Source: Sphaerisporangium corydalis (GTDB lineage Bacteria; Actinomycetota; Actinomycetes; Streptosporangiales; Streptosporangiaceae). From it: 64,000 nt of DNA. A model generated the notes under the pieces. It worked only from the letters and a program-made list of their open reading frames with translations, ran no database searches and had not been told where the DNA came from. The stretch lies in contig NZ_JANZYP010000001.1 in assembly GCF_025506355.1 (NCBI RefSeq), forward strand, positions 217,932-281,931, given 5' to 3'. The position numbers and the translations under genes are program-made. This document shows, one piece after another, positions 33,820 through 42,355 of the stretch. Each line of letters starts with the position of its first letter. Positions within the stretch are counted from its first letter, which is position 1.

Positions 33820-33825
33820 TACCCT
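33820..33825 (+). promoter_or_regulatory. Leaderless -10 element of an MmyB-type regulator
   Basis: TACCCT followed by 6 nt and then the ATG at 33832, with no ribosome binding site. This spacing puts transcription start at or next to the start codon. Confidence 0.55.
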
Positions 33826-33831
33826 TGGACC

Positions 33832-34695
33832 ATGGCGACAGGAAGTGAACTGGGCGAATACCTGCGGATACGCCGTGAGAGGCTGCGTCCCGGCGATGTC
33901 GGGCTGCCCAGCGGGGTCCGCCGCCGGGTCCCCGGCCTGCGGCGCGAGGAGGTGGCGCTGCTCGCCGGCATCAGCATGGAGTACTACCTGCGCCTGGAGC
34001 AGGGCCGCGACCAGCATCCCTCCGGCCAGGTCATCGACAGCATCGCCCGCGCCCTGCAACTCGAGCCCGACGCCGAGACCCACCTGCGGCGGCTGGCCCG
34101 GCCGGCGCCCAGGACCGCCCGGCGCAGGACCCCCCGGCCCGAGCGGTGCAGCGTGAGCGTGCAGAATTTGATCGACAACTGGACGACCACGCCCGCCCTG
34201 GTCCACGGCCGCTACATGACCACTCTGGGCGCCAACGCGATGGCCGTGGCGCTGAGCCCGTTCTTCTCCCCCGGCGTCAACCACCTGCGCGCCGCGTTCG
34301 TCGAGCCGGAGATGCGGGAGTTCTACCGCGACTGGGATGACATGACGGCCAAGGCGGTCGGCTACCTGCGGTCGGTCATCGGCGCCTCGGTCGACGACCC
34401 CCGGCTGGTCGAGCTGATCGGCGAGCTCAGCCTGGGCAGCGAGCGCTTCCGGACCCTGTGGGCCCGCCAGGACGCGCGCCAGAAGACCAGCGGGATCACC
34501 CGCGTGCTCCACCCGCAGGTCGGGGCCCTCGATCTGCACTACGAGAAGCTGGCGCTCCCGGGCGCGCCCGGCCAGATGCTGGTCACCTACCACGCCGAGC
34601 CCGGCTCCCCCTCCCACGAAGGGCTGCAGCTCCTCGCGCACCTGGCCACGCCTCGCGCCCAGGACCCGGTCCTGGCGTCGCGCACGCTGCGCTGA
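33832..34695 (+). CDS. MmyB-type helix-turn-helix regulator
   Basis: A 287-residue regulator. The N-terminal XRE-type HTH reads LGEYLRIRRERL, RVPGLRREEVALLAGISMEYYLRLEQGRD, and the C-terminal MmyB-like ligand-binding (PAS-like) domain includes MREFYRDWDDMTAKAVGYLRS and LVTYHAEPGSPSHEGLQLL. Proteins of this class usually control an adjacent oxidoreductase or hydrolase. Here the next gene downstream is only a beta-lactamase-like remnant, so its target may have been lost. The ATG at 33832 is preferred over one at 33805 because of the leaderless promoter. Confidence 0.85.
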   Translation: MATGSELGEYLRIRRERLRPGDVGLPSGVRRRVPGLRREEVALLAGISMEYYLRLEQGRDQHPSGQVIDSIARALQLEPDAETHLRRLARPAPRTARRRTPRPERCSVSVQNLIDNWTTTPALVHGRYMTTLGANAMAVALSPFFSPGVNHLRAAFVEPEMREFYRDWDDMTAKAVGYLRSVIGASVDDPRLVELIGELSLGSERFRTLWARQDARQKTSGITRVLHPQVGALDLHYEKLALPGAPGQMLVTYHAEPGSPSHEGLQLLAHLATPRAQDPVLASRTLR

Positions 34696-34826
34696 CCGAC
34701 CCCGCCTTCGGCGACGACGAGTTCGGGGTGGGTTTCGCCTACGTCGCCAACCGCATGATCGGCCACGGAGACGCCCGCGCCGGCCGCCTGGTCACGGCGG
34801 TCCGTGAGTGTCTGCACGGCGCCTGA
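34692..34826 (+). pseudogene. C-terminal remnant of a class C beta-lactamase-type hydrolase
   Basis: The frame encodes LTDPAFGDDEFGVGFAYVANRMIGHGDARAGRLVTAVRECL in total. It resembles the last 45 residues of serine hydrolases of the class C beta-lactamase/EstB family, which end with GFxYVMNRM and a small helix. No SxxK or YxN part is present upstream; that space is the MmyB regulator. A deletion probably fused the two loci. Confidence 0.6.
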
Positions 34827-34847
34827 CCCCGGACGGCCCGAAGGGTG

Positions 34848-35912
34848 TCAGGACGGGCGGCGGCGGATCCATCGGAAGCAGAGGGCCGTGACGCCGAGGG
34901 TGAGCAGGGCGTAGACGCCGGTCTCGAGCCACTGGAAGGGCCAGAAGCGGCTGTCGGGCTGGTAGGTGACCTCCTGCCGGTAGCCGAGCCGTTTCATCTC
35001 GGCCACGCACGCCGAGAGCCATGACGGCGCGGGGCGGGGCCTCGGCGGCGCGGCGTCGGGCGGCGGGCGGTCGTCGCCGCCGCCCGGCGCGCAGACGGAG
35101 GTGGGCAGGGGGACGAGTTCGACGGTGTGCCCGGAGGCGTCGACGGTGCGGCTGGACAGGATCCAGCGGTCGGTGCCGCTCACCTGGACCCGTACCAGCA
35201 CGGAGCGGTCCTCCGGTGTGCCGATGCCCTCCACGTCCAGGGCGGTGATCTCGCTGAGGGTACGGACGGGCGGCAGGAGATGGGGCCGGACCAGCAGCGG
35301 CATGGCGACCTGGACGGCGGTGAACAGGGCCAGGGTGACGGCCATGGCGGGCAGGGTGCGGCGGACCACCATCCCCGTGGCCACGCCGAGGGCGAAGGCG
35401 AAGGCCGCGTACCCGATGGGGACGACGCCGCGCGCGGCGAACAGCAGCGGAGTCATCCGAGGGACGTCCTGGGCGGCCGCCTCGTCGAGAGGGCCGGCCC
35501 ACAGGGTCACCAGGAGGGCGCTCACGCCCGCGACGGCCATGGCGGCCAGGCCGGGGAGCGCGAGTTTGACGGTCAGCCAGCGGGTGCGGGTGACGCTCTG
35601 GTTCCACACCAGCCGGTGGGTGCCGCCCTCCAGCTCGCGGGCGATCAGCGGCGCGCCCCAGAAGAGCCCGATGAGCGCCGGCAGGACCAGCACGATGAGG
35701 GAGACGACGAGGAAGACGTCCTGTTTGGTGCGGAAGAACAACTGGCCGAATTCCACGCAGTCGCGGCTCCCGGCGACGCAGGCGGCGAGCCCGGCGGAGT
35801 ACTCGTCGGCCAGGCCCGGCCCGGTGAGGCCGAGGACGACAGCCAGGGCCGCCAGCGCGGCGAACGCCACGGCCGCCGAGACGCGGAACTGCCGCCAGGT
35901 GAGCCAGATCAT
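34848..35912 (-). CDS. ABC transporter permease
   Basis: A 354-residue membrane protein, beginning MIWLTWRQFRVSAAVAFAAL. Membrane segments include VFLVVSLIVLVLPALIGLFWG, LPGLAAMAVAGVSALLVTLW, AAFAFALGVATGMVV and a last one YALLTLGVTALCFRWI. An extracytoplasmic domain of about 110 residues lies before the last helix. This is the type of permease encoded with YtrA-like GntR repressors in actinomycetes. It overlaps the ATPase gene by ATGA and is third in the GntR-ATPase-permease operon. Confidence 0.85.
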   Translation of the reverse strand: MIWLTWRQFRVSAAVAFAALAALAVVLGLTGPGLADEYSAGLAACVAGSRDCVEFGQLFFRTKQDVFLVVSLIVLVLPALIGLFWGAPLIARELEGGTHRLVWNQSVTRTRWLTVKLALPGLAAMAVAGVSALLVTLWAGPLDEAAAQDVPRMTPLLFAARGVVPIGYAAFAFALGVATGMVVRRTLPAMAVTLALFTAVQVAMPLLVRPHLLPPVRTLSEITALDVEGIGTPEDRSVLVRVQVSGTDRWILSSRTVDASGHTVELVPLPTSVCAPGGGDDRPPPDAAPPRPRPAPSWLSACVAEMKRLGYRQEVTYQPDSRFWPFQWLETGVYALLTLGVTALCFRWIRRRPS

Positions 35913-36802
35913 CGCTGGATCTCCAGGACGGGCCGGGGGGCGGCGGCGGGAGGAGGCGTGTCCATGTAGGCCAGGACGAGGTCTTCCAGGCTGACCTGAC
36001 TGACGGTCCACGCGGGGTCGAGGATCGGCGCGGTGGTGCGGACGATGAGGGTGCTCTGCCGGTCGGTGTGGCTGGCGGAGACGACGTGCTGGTCGGCGGG
36101 CAGCCGGCCGGGGTCGCGGCGGGGGCCGGTGAGCCGGTGGTGGGTGGCCAGCAGCTCCTCGGCGTCCCCGGAGATCCGCAGGCGGGAACCGGCCAGCACG
36201 ATCAGGTGGTCGCACGTCCGTTCCAGGTCGGAGACCAGGTGGGAGGAGAACACCACGCTGAGCTCCTGGTCGGCGACGGCCTCCATCAGGCCGCGCATGA
36301 ACTCGCGGCGGGCCAGCGGGTCGAGCGCGGACACCGGTTCGTCAAGGATCAGCAGCTCGGGCCGTTTGGCGATGCCCAGGGTGAGGGCGAGCTGGGCGCG
36401 CTGGCCGCCGGAGAGCCGTCCCGCCCGGCGGGCGGGATCCAGGCCGAGCCGTTCGACGCGCCGCCGGGCCAGCTCGTGGTCCCAGGTGGGGTTGAGCCGG
36501 GCGCCCAGCCGCAGGTGGTCGGCGATGCTCAATCCGGGGTAGAGCGGGGTGTCCTGGGCGACGTAGCCGACCTTGGCCAGTTGCGCGGGGCCGGCGGCGG
36601 GGGTGCCGCCGAGCACGGTGATGGTGCCCGAGGTCGGCGCGATCTGGCCGCAGGCCAGGCTGAGCAGCGTGGTCTTCCCGGCTCCGTTGGGGCCCACCAG
36701 TCCCACGACGCGCCCGGCGGGGACCTCCAGGGTGAGGTCCGACAGCGCCCAGCGCCTGCCGTACTTCTTGCCCAGTCCCTGTGCGGCCACGACGGCGGTC
36801 AC
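35909..36802 (-). CDS. ABC transporter ATP-binding protein
   Basis: A 297-residue ATPase with Walker A GPNGAGKTT, Q-loop VAQDTPLYPGL, signature LSGGQRAQLALTLG, Walker B LLILDEPVSALDP and H-loop SSHLVSDLE. The GTG start at 36802 overlaps the GntR stop (GTGA); a longer reading upstream would run through the GntR gene. The C-terminal 80 residues form a small accessory domain. It drives the permease encoded next. Confidence 0.9.
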   Translation of the reverse strand: MTAVVAAQGLGKKYGRRWALSDLTLEVPAGRVVGLVGPNGAGKTTLLSLACGQIAPTSGTITVLGGTPAAGPAQLAKVGYVAQDTPLYPGLSIADHLRLGARLNPTWDHELARRRVERLGLDPARRAGRLSGGQRAQLALTLGIAKRPELLILDEPVSALDPLARREFMRGLMEAVADQELSVVFSSHLVSDLERTCDHLIVLAGSRLRISGDAEELLATHHRLTGPRRDPGRLPADQHVVSASHTDRQSTLIVRTTAPILDPAWTVSQVSLEDLVLAYMDTPPPAAAPRPVLEIQR

Positions 36803-37191
36803 GCTATTTCCTCCTGGGCGGCGGTACGAAAGGTCGCCGTGAACAACGCCTCGATGCTCTCGTCGTCCATACCGGCCCGCCTGGCCTTGGCCAGCCACCG
36901 CCGCAGCTCCAGGCGCAGCGGGCCGTGCGCGGCCAGCGAGGCGTCGGTCAGCGTCGTGGTCACGAACGTCCCCACGCCCGGCCGGGCGGCCACCAGGCCC
37001 TCGTGCTCCAGTTCCCGGTAAGCCTTGAGCACCGTGTTCGGGTTGATGGCCAACTGGGTCACCACCTCCTTGACCGTCGGAAGCTGATCTCCCTCACCCA
37101 GCAGGCCCAGTCGCATCGCCTGCCGCACCTGCCGGACCAGTTGCAGATACGGCGACAGGCCCGACCGGTCGTCCAGGTGGAACTCGATCAT
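36799..37191 (-). CDS. GntR family regulator, YtrA subfamily
   Basis: A 130-residue repressor with the GntR winged helix: SGLSPYLQLVRQVRQAMRLG, LPTVKEVVTQLAINPNTVLKAYRELEHEGLV and RPGVGTFVT. The C-terminal part is only a short helical tail, as in the YtrA subfamily. It begins MIEFHLDD at 37191; an ATG at 37203 would add four residues. First gene of the operon with the ABC ATPase and permease, whose expression it should control in response to cell-envelope stress or an antibiotic. Confidence 0.88.
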   Translation of the reverse strand: MIEFHLDDRSGLSPYLQLVRQVRQAMRLGLLGEGDQLPTVKEVVTQLAINPNTVLKAYRELEHEGLVAARPGVGTFVTTTLTDASLAAHGPLRLELRRWLAKARRAGMDDESIEALFTATFRTAAQEEIA

Positions 37192-37205
37192 CACGATTCC
37201 CATTC

Positions 37206-37220
37206 ATCTAGTTATCTAGT
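37206..37220. promoter_or_regulatory. Candidate GntR operator
   Basis: ATCTAGTTATCTAGT is two copies of ATCTAGT in direct order (37206-37212 and 37214-37220), also readable as overlapping CTAG palindromes, just upstream of the GntR start. A plausible autoregulatory site. Confidence 0.5.
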
Positions 37221-37249
37221 GCCATAAGTCGCATAATCGGATGCCCGTG

Positions 37250-38209
37250 TCAAACCGGGGGCTCGGCCGCCACGATGTAGCGCTCGGCGAGTTCGCGCAG
37301 CAGGATCCTGAGCTCCGGCGGGTCCAGCACGTGAAAGGCGACGTCGAGGCTCGTCAGGTATCCGACGAGGTCGCGCAGGGAGTCGCCGCCGGTCTCCAGG
37401 ACGCAGCTGTGCTCGTCGAGCGGGCGCACCAGGCCGCCCGCCGGGGTCACCCGCCCGGCGATCTCCTCGGCGGAGGCCTCCAGACGGACGCGCGCGCGGT
37501 GCCTGTAGGCCAGCGAGGCGGTCCCGCGCACGACGTGGCTCGCCGCGTCCTCGGGCGGCTCGCGCGGAGTGAACCTCGGCCCGGTGGGCGTGCGCGGCCG
37601 GATGCGGTCGGCCCGGAAGGTGCGCCAGTCCTGCCGGTCGCCGTCCCAGGCGAGCAGGTACCAGCGGCGCCCGGTGTACACCAGGCGGTACGGCTCCACG
37701 CGGCGCGAGCTGGACCGGCCATCGTGCCCCTGGTAGTCGAAGCGCAGCTCCCGGTTGTCGCGGCAGGCGCCGGCGATGGTGGTGAGCGTCTCGGCGTCCA
37801 CGGTCGGGCCGCCGCCCGCCGCCGAGACCGTGGCGTGCCGCAGGGCGTCCAGCCGGTGCCGCAGCCGGGCCGGCAGCGTCTGTTCGAGCTTGGTCAGCGC
37901 GCGCAGCGAGGTCTCCTCGATCCCGGTGACCGTGCCGGCCGCCGCGGCGCGCAGTCCCACGCCCACCGCCACGGCCTCGTCGTCGTCGAGCAGCAGCGGG
38001 GGCATCGCCGACCCGGCGTCGAGCCGGTAGCCGCCGGTGATCCCGGTGCTGGAGCGCACCTCGTAGCCGAGGATGCGCAGCCGTTCGATGTCGTTGCGCA
38101 CGGTCCTGGTGGTGACGCCGAGGCGTTCGGCCAGTTCGGCGCCGGACCAGTCGCGCCGTACCTGCAGCAGGGTCAGCAGCCGGAGCAACCGGACCGAGGT
38201 TTCCAACAT
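37250..38209 (-). CDS. WYL-domain transcriptional regulator (YafY family)
   Basis: A 319-residue regulator. The N-terminal HTH_11 domain begins MLETSVRLLRLLTLLQ and includes GVTTRTVRNDIERLRILGYEV. The WYL domain in the middle contains RRWYLLAWDGDRQDWRTFRADRI. A WCX-like C-terminal domain follows. Start at 38209 follows TGAGGAA. It is divergent from the VOC protein gene, which it probably regulates. WYL proteins often bind nucleic acid ligands or respond to DNA damage; the ligand here is unknown. Confidence 0.87.
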   Translation of the reverse strand: MLETSVRLLRLLTLLQVRRDWSGAELAERLGVTTRTVRNDIERLRILGYEVRSSTGITGGYRLDAGSAMPPLLLDDDEAVAVGVGLRAAAAGTVTGIEETSLRALTKLEQTLPARLRHRLDALRHATVSAAGGGPTVDAETLTTIAGACRDNRELRFDYQGHDGRSSSRRVEPYRLVYTGRRWYLLAWDGDRQDWRTFRADRIRPRTPTGPRFTPREPPEDAASHVVRGTASLAYRHRARVRLEASAEEIAGRVTPAGGLVRPLDEHSCVLETGGDSLRDLVGYLTSLDVAFHVLDPPELRILLRELAERYIVAAEPPV

Positions 38210-38307
38210 TTCCTCAGTCTGGCAGGCATTGCGGAACCACAGCTTCCACAACTACCAATATCGTTCATCGTAGAGAACAGCGACAAACACTGATGAAAGG
38301 TCACATT

Positions 38308-38733
38308 GTGAGCCTGCGAGGATTCAGCACGATCAGCTTCTGGGCCGACGACGTGACGGCGGCCGTGGCGTGGTACGCCGAGTTCCTGGGCGTGGAGGCC
38401 TACTTCACCCGCCCCGGGCCGGACGGGCGCCTCGCCTACGCCGAGTTCCGCATCGGCGACCACCAGGACGAGCTGGGCATCATCGACCGGAACTACCAGC
38501 CGCCCGGCGCGGCGACCGAGCCCGGCGGCGCGGTCATGCACTGGCACGTCGACGACCTGGACGCCACCGTCGAGCGGCTGCTGTCGCTGGGCGCCAAGGA
38601 GTACCAGCCGATCACCGCGCACGGCGAGACGGGGTTCGTCACCGCCGCGGTGGTCGACCCGTTCGGCAACGTGCTGGGTGTCATGAACAACCCGCACTAC
38701 GTCGAGGTCATCGCCTCCCTGACGTCGATCTGA
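38308..38733 (+). CDS. VOC family protein (glyoxalase/bleomycin-resistance fold)
   Basis: A 141-residue vicinal-oxygen-chelate protein: FSTISFWADDVTAAVAWYAEFLG, then HWHVDDLDATVERLLSLGA and VDPFGNVLGVM. Metal-ligand positions (His in MHWHVDD and an acidic residue near the end) are compatible with an enzyme or a binding protein. The GTG at 38308 is preferred because AAAGG lies upstream; an ATG at 38293 has no ribosome site. Followed 1 bp later by the YdeI-like gene. Confidence 0.85.
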   Translation: MSLRGFSTISFWADDVTAAVAWYAEFLGVEAYFTRPGPDGRLAYAEFRIGDHQDELGIIDRNYQPPGAATEPGGAVMHWHVDDLDATVERLLSLGAKEYQPITAHGETGFVTAAVVDPFGNVLGVMNNPHYVEVIASLTSI

Positions 38734-38734
38734 C

Positions 38735-39289
38735 ATGGACGTCCTCGATTTCTCCGATTCCGGCCGGTGGGAGTCCTGGCTGGCCGCCGAGCACGAGGTC
38801 CGGACCGAGGCGTGGCTGCGGATCGCCAAACGGCACTCCGGGCTCGTCTCGGTCACCACGACCGAGGCCCTCGACGTGGCCCTGTGCTACGGCTGGATCG
38901 ACGGCCAGCGCAAGGCCGGCGACGAGGTGTCGTTCCTGCAGCGGTACTGCCGCCGCCGGCCGAGGAGCTCCTGGTCGAAGGTCAACGTGGCGAAGGTCGA
39001 GGCGCTCACGGCGGCCGGGCGCATGCGGCCGTCCGGGATCGCGGAGGTCGAGGCCGCCAGGGCGGACGGCCGCTGGCAGGGCGCTTACGAGTCGCAGCGC
39101 ACCGCCGAGGTCCCGCCCGACCTCGCGGCCGCGCTGGCCGGCGACGCCCGCGCCGGCGAGGCCTTCGAGCGCCTCGGCCGGTCCGATCGGTACGCGGTGA
39201 TCCTTCCGCTGCTCAAGGCCCGCACCCCCGAGACCCGCGCCAAGGCCCTGACCCGCGCGCTCACCCGCCTCGCGACGTCACAACCCTGA
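38735..39289 (+). CDS. YdeI/OmpD-associated family protein
   Basis: A 184-residue soluble protein. It shows the family pattern WLRIAKRHSGLVSVTTTEALDVALCYGWIDGQRKAGD, then RRPRSSWSKVNVAKVEAL and the C-terminal helical part with RYAVILPLLKARTPETRAKAL. In E. coli, YdeI is linked to peptide resistance, but the actinobacterial members are uncharacterised. It is co-transcribed with the VOC gene, 1 bp apart. Confidence 0.82.
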   Translation: MDVLDFSDSGRWESWLAAEHEVRTEAWLRIAKRHSGLVSVTTTEALDVALCYGWIDGQRKAGDEVSFLQRYCRRRPRSSWSKVNVAKVEALTAAGRMRPSGIAEVEAARADGRWQGAYESQRTAEVPPDLAAALAGDARAGEAFERLGRSDRYAVILPLLKARTPETRAKALTRALTRLATSQP

Positions 39290-39331
39290 GGGTGTCTTCA
39301 CGGCGGGGGCGGCGCGTGCCACAGTGCTGCG

Positions 39332-40162
39332 GTGGCCGTCTCCCCCGAACCGTTCCTGCCGCGGCACGCGACCCCCGCCGACCTCGCCGCCTGGTGCGCG
39401 GTGCTCAGCGAGGGGCAGGCCGAAGCGTCCGGCGGCTCGCCCCCCGCCGCCGCGCTGGCCGAACGGCTGCTCGCCGAGGACGGGCCCCCCGTACCACGCT
39501 GGGCCGCCCGCGCCACGGCGGGCGGGCCGGTCGTCGGCGTCGCCGAACTGCGGCCGCGCCCCCACGACCCGCGCACCGGCTTCCTCCGCCTGTTCGTGGC
39601 ACCGCCGTCCCGGCGCCAGGGGGTGGGGGCGGCGCTGCGGACCCGCGTCGCGGCCGACGCCCGCGCGGCCGGGATGGAACGCCTCCAGGGCCTGGCGCCG
39701 GCCGGCGGGCCCGGGGAGCCGTTCGCCCTCACCTGGCCCGGTATGCGGGTCCTGCTGCGTCTGGAACGCCAGGAACAGCGGCTCGACGAGGAGGTGCTGC
39801 GCCGCTGCCGTGAGCTCGCGGTGTGCCCGGACCCCGGCGGCTACCGCCCCGCCCACTGGGTCGGCCCGGCCCCCGCGGACGGCGGCCCGGCGGCCGACCA
39901 GCACGACACCGCGGTGCTCCCCCGGCACCGGCGGCGCGGCCTGGCCCGCTGGATCAAGGCCGAGCAGACCCTGCTGCTGCGCGAGCGCTTCCCCGGCGTG
40001 GACACCGTGACCAGCACCGTCAACGGGAGCAACCTGCCGATGACGACGGTGAACCAGGCGGTGGGCTATCGCCGGGTGGGCGAACGGCTCCTGGTGGAGG
40101 TCCCGCTCACCCACCTCGCCGCGGACTCCCCCGGCGGACCGGCTACTCCTGGTGGCCCATAG
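39332..40162 (+). CDS. GNAT family N-acetyltransferase, tandem domains
   Basis: A 276-residue protein with two GNAT folds. In the first, the acetyl-CoA loop reads FVAPPSRRQGVGAALRTRV; in the second, VLPRHRRRGLARWIKAEQTLL. The end has TVNGSNLPMTTVNQAVGYRRVGE, the usual strand near the active site. It starts at GTG 39332 with no clear ribosome site. Acceptor unknown. It overlaps the convergent MmyB regulator by 20 bp. Confidence 0.83.
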   Translation: MAVSPEPFLPRHATPADLAAWCAVLSEGQAEASGGSPPAAALAERLLAEDGPPVPRWAARATAGGPVVGVAELRPRPHDPRTGFLRLFVAPPSRRQGVGAALRTRVAADARAAGMERLQGLAPAGGPGEPFALTWPGMRVLLRLERQEQRLDEEVLRRCRELAVCPDPGGYRPAHWVGPAPADGGPAADQHDTAVLPRHRRRGLARWIKAEQTLLLRERFPGVDTVTSTVNGSNLPMTTVNQAVGYRRVGERLLVEVPLTHLAADSPGGPATPGGP

Positions 40163-41060
40163 CCGCCGCGGAATCCTGCACCGCGTCCGCGCCGGAATCC
40201 GCCCCCGGATCCTCCGTGGACTCCGCCGCCGGATCCGCCGTCCGCCACTGCCCGCCGCCCAGTACGGCCAGAGCGTGCTCGGACGGGCTGCCGTCCTCGG
40301 CCTTGAAGACGATGAGCTTCTGACCAGGGGAGCTGTCGACGCTCAGCACCTCCATGGTGGTCACCACGTCACCGACCACGTGGTGATGGAAGCGCACGGG
40401 CGCGCGCGTCCTCGCCCGTACCTCGTAGCGGTCCCACAGCCGCCGGAAGTCCTTGTTCTCCCGCGACAGCTCCTCGACCAGTTCGCGAAGCAGCGGATCC
40501 TCGGCGTCCGCGCCCGCCGCGGCGCGCAGATGGGCGACCTTGGAATGGGTGTCGAGCTCCCAGTCGAGGTAGAAGTCGTGCGACGCGGGGTTGAGCAGGG
40601 CCAGCCGCAGCAGGTTGTCGTTGTGCTCCAGCCCTTCGTACAGGCCGGTGGCCACGCGGTTCTTCGCCAGCACGTCCAGCCGGCTGTTCACCACGTACGC
40701 CGCGATACGGTCCCAGTTCTCCATCAGGCTCAGCAGGCTCGGGTGTACCTTCTCGGCCCGCTCGGTGGCGCGTTTGTACGGCCGGGGGTGGGCGAGCTCG
40801 TGAAGGTGCTCGATGGCCTCGTCGTCGAGCCGGAAGGCCTGGGCCAGGGCGGCGAGCACCTGATCGGAGGGGTGGCGTTCCCGCCCCTGTTCCAGCCGGA
40901 TGTAGTAGTCGATGCTGACGCCGGCCAGCATCGCCACCTCGTCACGGCGCAATCCCGGCGTGCGGCGGTGTCCGAGGGACGGCGGCAGTCCGACCTGTTC
41001 GACCGTCGTGAGGTGGCGCCGGGCACGAAGGAACTCACCAAGAGGTCTCTCCTGGTCCAT
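40143..41060 (-). CDS. MmyB-type helix-turn-helix regulator
   Basis: A 305-residue regulator of the same architecture as those at 33832 and 52529. The HTH reads PLGEFLRARRHL, TPGLRRDEVAMLAGVSIDYYIRLEQGRERHPSDQVL, and the MmyB-like sensor domain includes SHDFYLDWELDTHSKVAHLRA. The C-terminal 35 residues are an Ala/Asp/Glu-rich tail (ESTEDPGADSGADAVQD). The start at 41060 is preceded by a leaderless -10, TAACTT, 6 nt away. Neighbour target uncertain; the epoxide hydrolase at 41161 is next upstream on the same strand. Confidence 0.86.
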   Translation of the reverse strand: MDQERPLGEFLRARRHLTTVEQVGLPPSLGHRRTPGLRRDEVAMLAGVSIDYYIRLEQGRERHPSDQVLAALAQAFRLDDEAIEHLHELAHPRPYKRATERAEKVHPSLLSLMENWDRIAAYVVNSRLDVLAKNRVATGLYEGLEHNDNLLRLALLNPASHDFYLDWELDTHSKVAHLRAAAGADAEDPLLRELVEELSRENKDFRRLWDRYEVRARTRAPVRFHHHVVGDVVTTMEVLSVDSSPGQKLIVFKAEDGSPSEHALAVLGGGQWRTADPAAESTEDPGADSGADAVQDSAAAMGHQE

Positions 41061-41066
41061 GCTTCC

Positions 41067-41072
41067 AAGTTA
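41067..41072 (-). promoter_or_regulatory. Leaderless -10 element of an MmyB-type regulator
   Basis: On the minus strand, TAACTT is followed by 6 nt and the ATG at 41060, without a ribosome binding site. Confidence 0.5.
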
Positions 41073-41160
41073 CGACGCCCCCGTCCCGGCCATGGTGGGT
41101 GCGCTGCACCCCCGCTGATGTGCGATCACGCCCCAGCGGTCACACGAGCACCAGCCCGGG

Positions 41161-42243
41161 TCACTTGGCGTGGGTGAGGAAGAAGTCCCGGACGTCCCCG
41201 GCGAACAGGTCCGGCACCTCCATCGCGGCGAAGTGGCCGCCGCGCTCGAACTCCGACCAGTGCCTGATGTCGTACAGCCGCTCGGCCAGCGGTCGCACCG
41301 ACTGCGTGATGTCGTGCGCGAACACCGCCACGCCGACCGGTACCGGGCACGGCTCGATCCGCTGCGGGGTCTCACGGGACAGCCGAGCCGAGGAGGCCGC
41401 GGTGGCGGTCAGCCAGTACAGCGAGACGCCGGTGAGCATCCGCTCGTCACTGATCCGCGAGCGGGGGTCGGTCCACTGTGCGAAGCGCTCGGCGATCCAG
41501 ACGAGCTGGCCGACCGGCGAGTCGGTCAGCGCGTAGCCGATCGTCTGCGGGGTGAGGGCCTGCAAGGCCTGGTACGGCGGCCGGTTCGCCATCATCTGCC
41601 GGATCTTGACCAGCCGTGCCTCGTCCGTTTCCGACAGCTCGACGCCGGCGTCCGGGTCCGGCCGGGTCGGCAGGTAGTTGACGTGCACCCCGGCGACCCG
41701 GTCGGGCGCCACCGCGCCGAGCGCCGTGGAGATGCCCGAGCCGAAGTCGCCGCCCTGCGCGCCGTAGCGTTCGTACCCGAGCCGGCGCATGAGCTCCGCC
41801 CAGGCCCGCGCGACCCGGACGACGTCCCAGCCGCGCTCGTGGGTGGGCCCGGAGAAGCCGAACCCGGGGATGGACGGGATCACCAGGTGGAAGTCGCGGG
41901 ACAGCGGCTCGATCACGTCGAGGAACTCCAGGAACGAACCGGGCCAGCCGTGGGTGATGATCAGCGCGAGCGCGTCCGGCTTCGGCGAGCGGACGTGGAC
42001 GAAGTGGATGTCCTGGCCGTCGATCTCGGTGGTGAAGTGCGGCAGCTCGTTGAGCCCGGCCTCGTGGACGCGCCAGTCGTAGCCGGTGCGCCAGTGTTCG
42101 GCCAGCTCCTTGAGCCGCGCCAGCGGGAAGCCGTAGTCCCATCCGGCGTCGTCGACCTCGTTGGGCCAGCGGGTGCGGGACAGCCGGTCGGCCAGGTCGT
42201 CGAGGTCGGCCTGGGGGACGTCGATGCGGAACGGCTTGATCAT
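41161..42243 (-). CDS. Epoxide hydrolase (EHN family)
   Basis: A 360-residue epoxide hydrolase. The N-terminal EHN domain starts MIKPFRIDVPQADLDDLADRLSRTRWP. The oxyanion motif is HGWPGSFLEF, the nucleophile Asp lies in GAQGGDFGSGIS, Tyr proton donors are available in the cap, and the His is in ERGGHFAAMEVPDLF. It opens epoxides to diols in the cytoplasm. The start at 42243 is divergent from a MarR gene, with two inverted repeats in between. Confidence 0.9.
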   Translation of the reverse strand: MIKPFRIDVPQADLDDLADRLSRTRWPNEVDDAGWDYGFPLARLKELAEHWRTGYDWRVHEAGLNELPHFTTEIDGQDIHFVHVRSPKPDALALIITHGWPGSFLEFLDVIEPLSRDFHLVIPSIPGFGFSGPTHERGWDVVRVARAWAELMRRLGYERYGAQGGDFGSGISTALGAVAPDRVAGVHVNYLPTRPDPDAGVELSETDEARLVKIRQMMANRPPYQALQALTPQTIGYALTDSPVGQLVWIAERFAQWTDPRSRISDERMLTGVSLYWLTATAASSARLSRETPQRIEPCPVPVGVAVFAHDITQSVRPLAERLYDIRHWSEFERGGHFAAMEVPDLFAGDVRDFFLTHAK

Positions 42244-42273
42244 GGTCCTGCCTCCGGGGGTTCGTTGGATGAC

Positions 42274-42298
42274 CAAACGTTTATATTCCGAACGTTTG
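42274..42298. promoter_or_regulatory. Inverted repeat ahead of the epoxide hydrolase gene
   Basis: CAAACGTT (42274-42281) and AACGTTTG (42291-42298) are perfect 8-bp arms around a 9-nt AT-rich centre, 31 bp upstream of the epoxide hydrolase start. Probable operator for the divergent MarR protein. Confidence 0.6.
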
Positions 42299-42328
42299 TC
42301 GCTCGAACGATACCATAATCATTGGTGC

Positions 42329-42347
42329 GCCTAACGATCCGTTAGGC
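42329..42347. promoter_or_regulatory. Inverted repeat over the MarR gene's leaderless promoter
   Basis: GCCTAACG, centre ATC, CGTTAGGC: perfect 8-bp arms. It overlaps TAGGCT (42343-42348), which lies 7 nt before the MarR ATG and looks like a leaderless -10. Binding here would block the regulator's own promoter. Confidence 0.68.
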
Positions 42348-42355
42348 TTGCCCGC

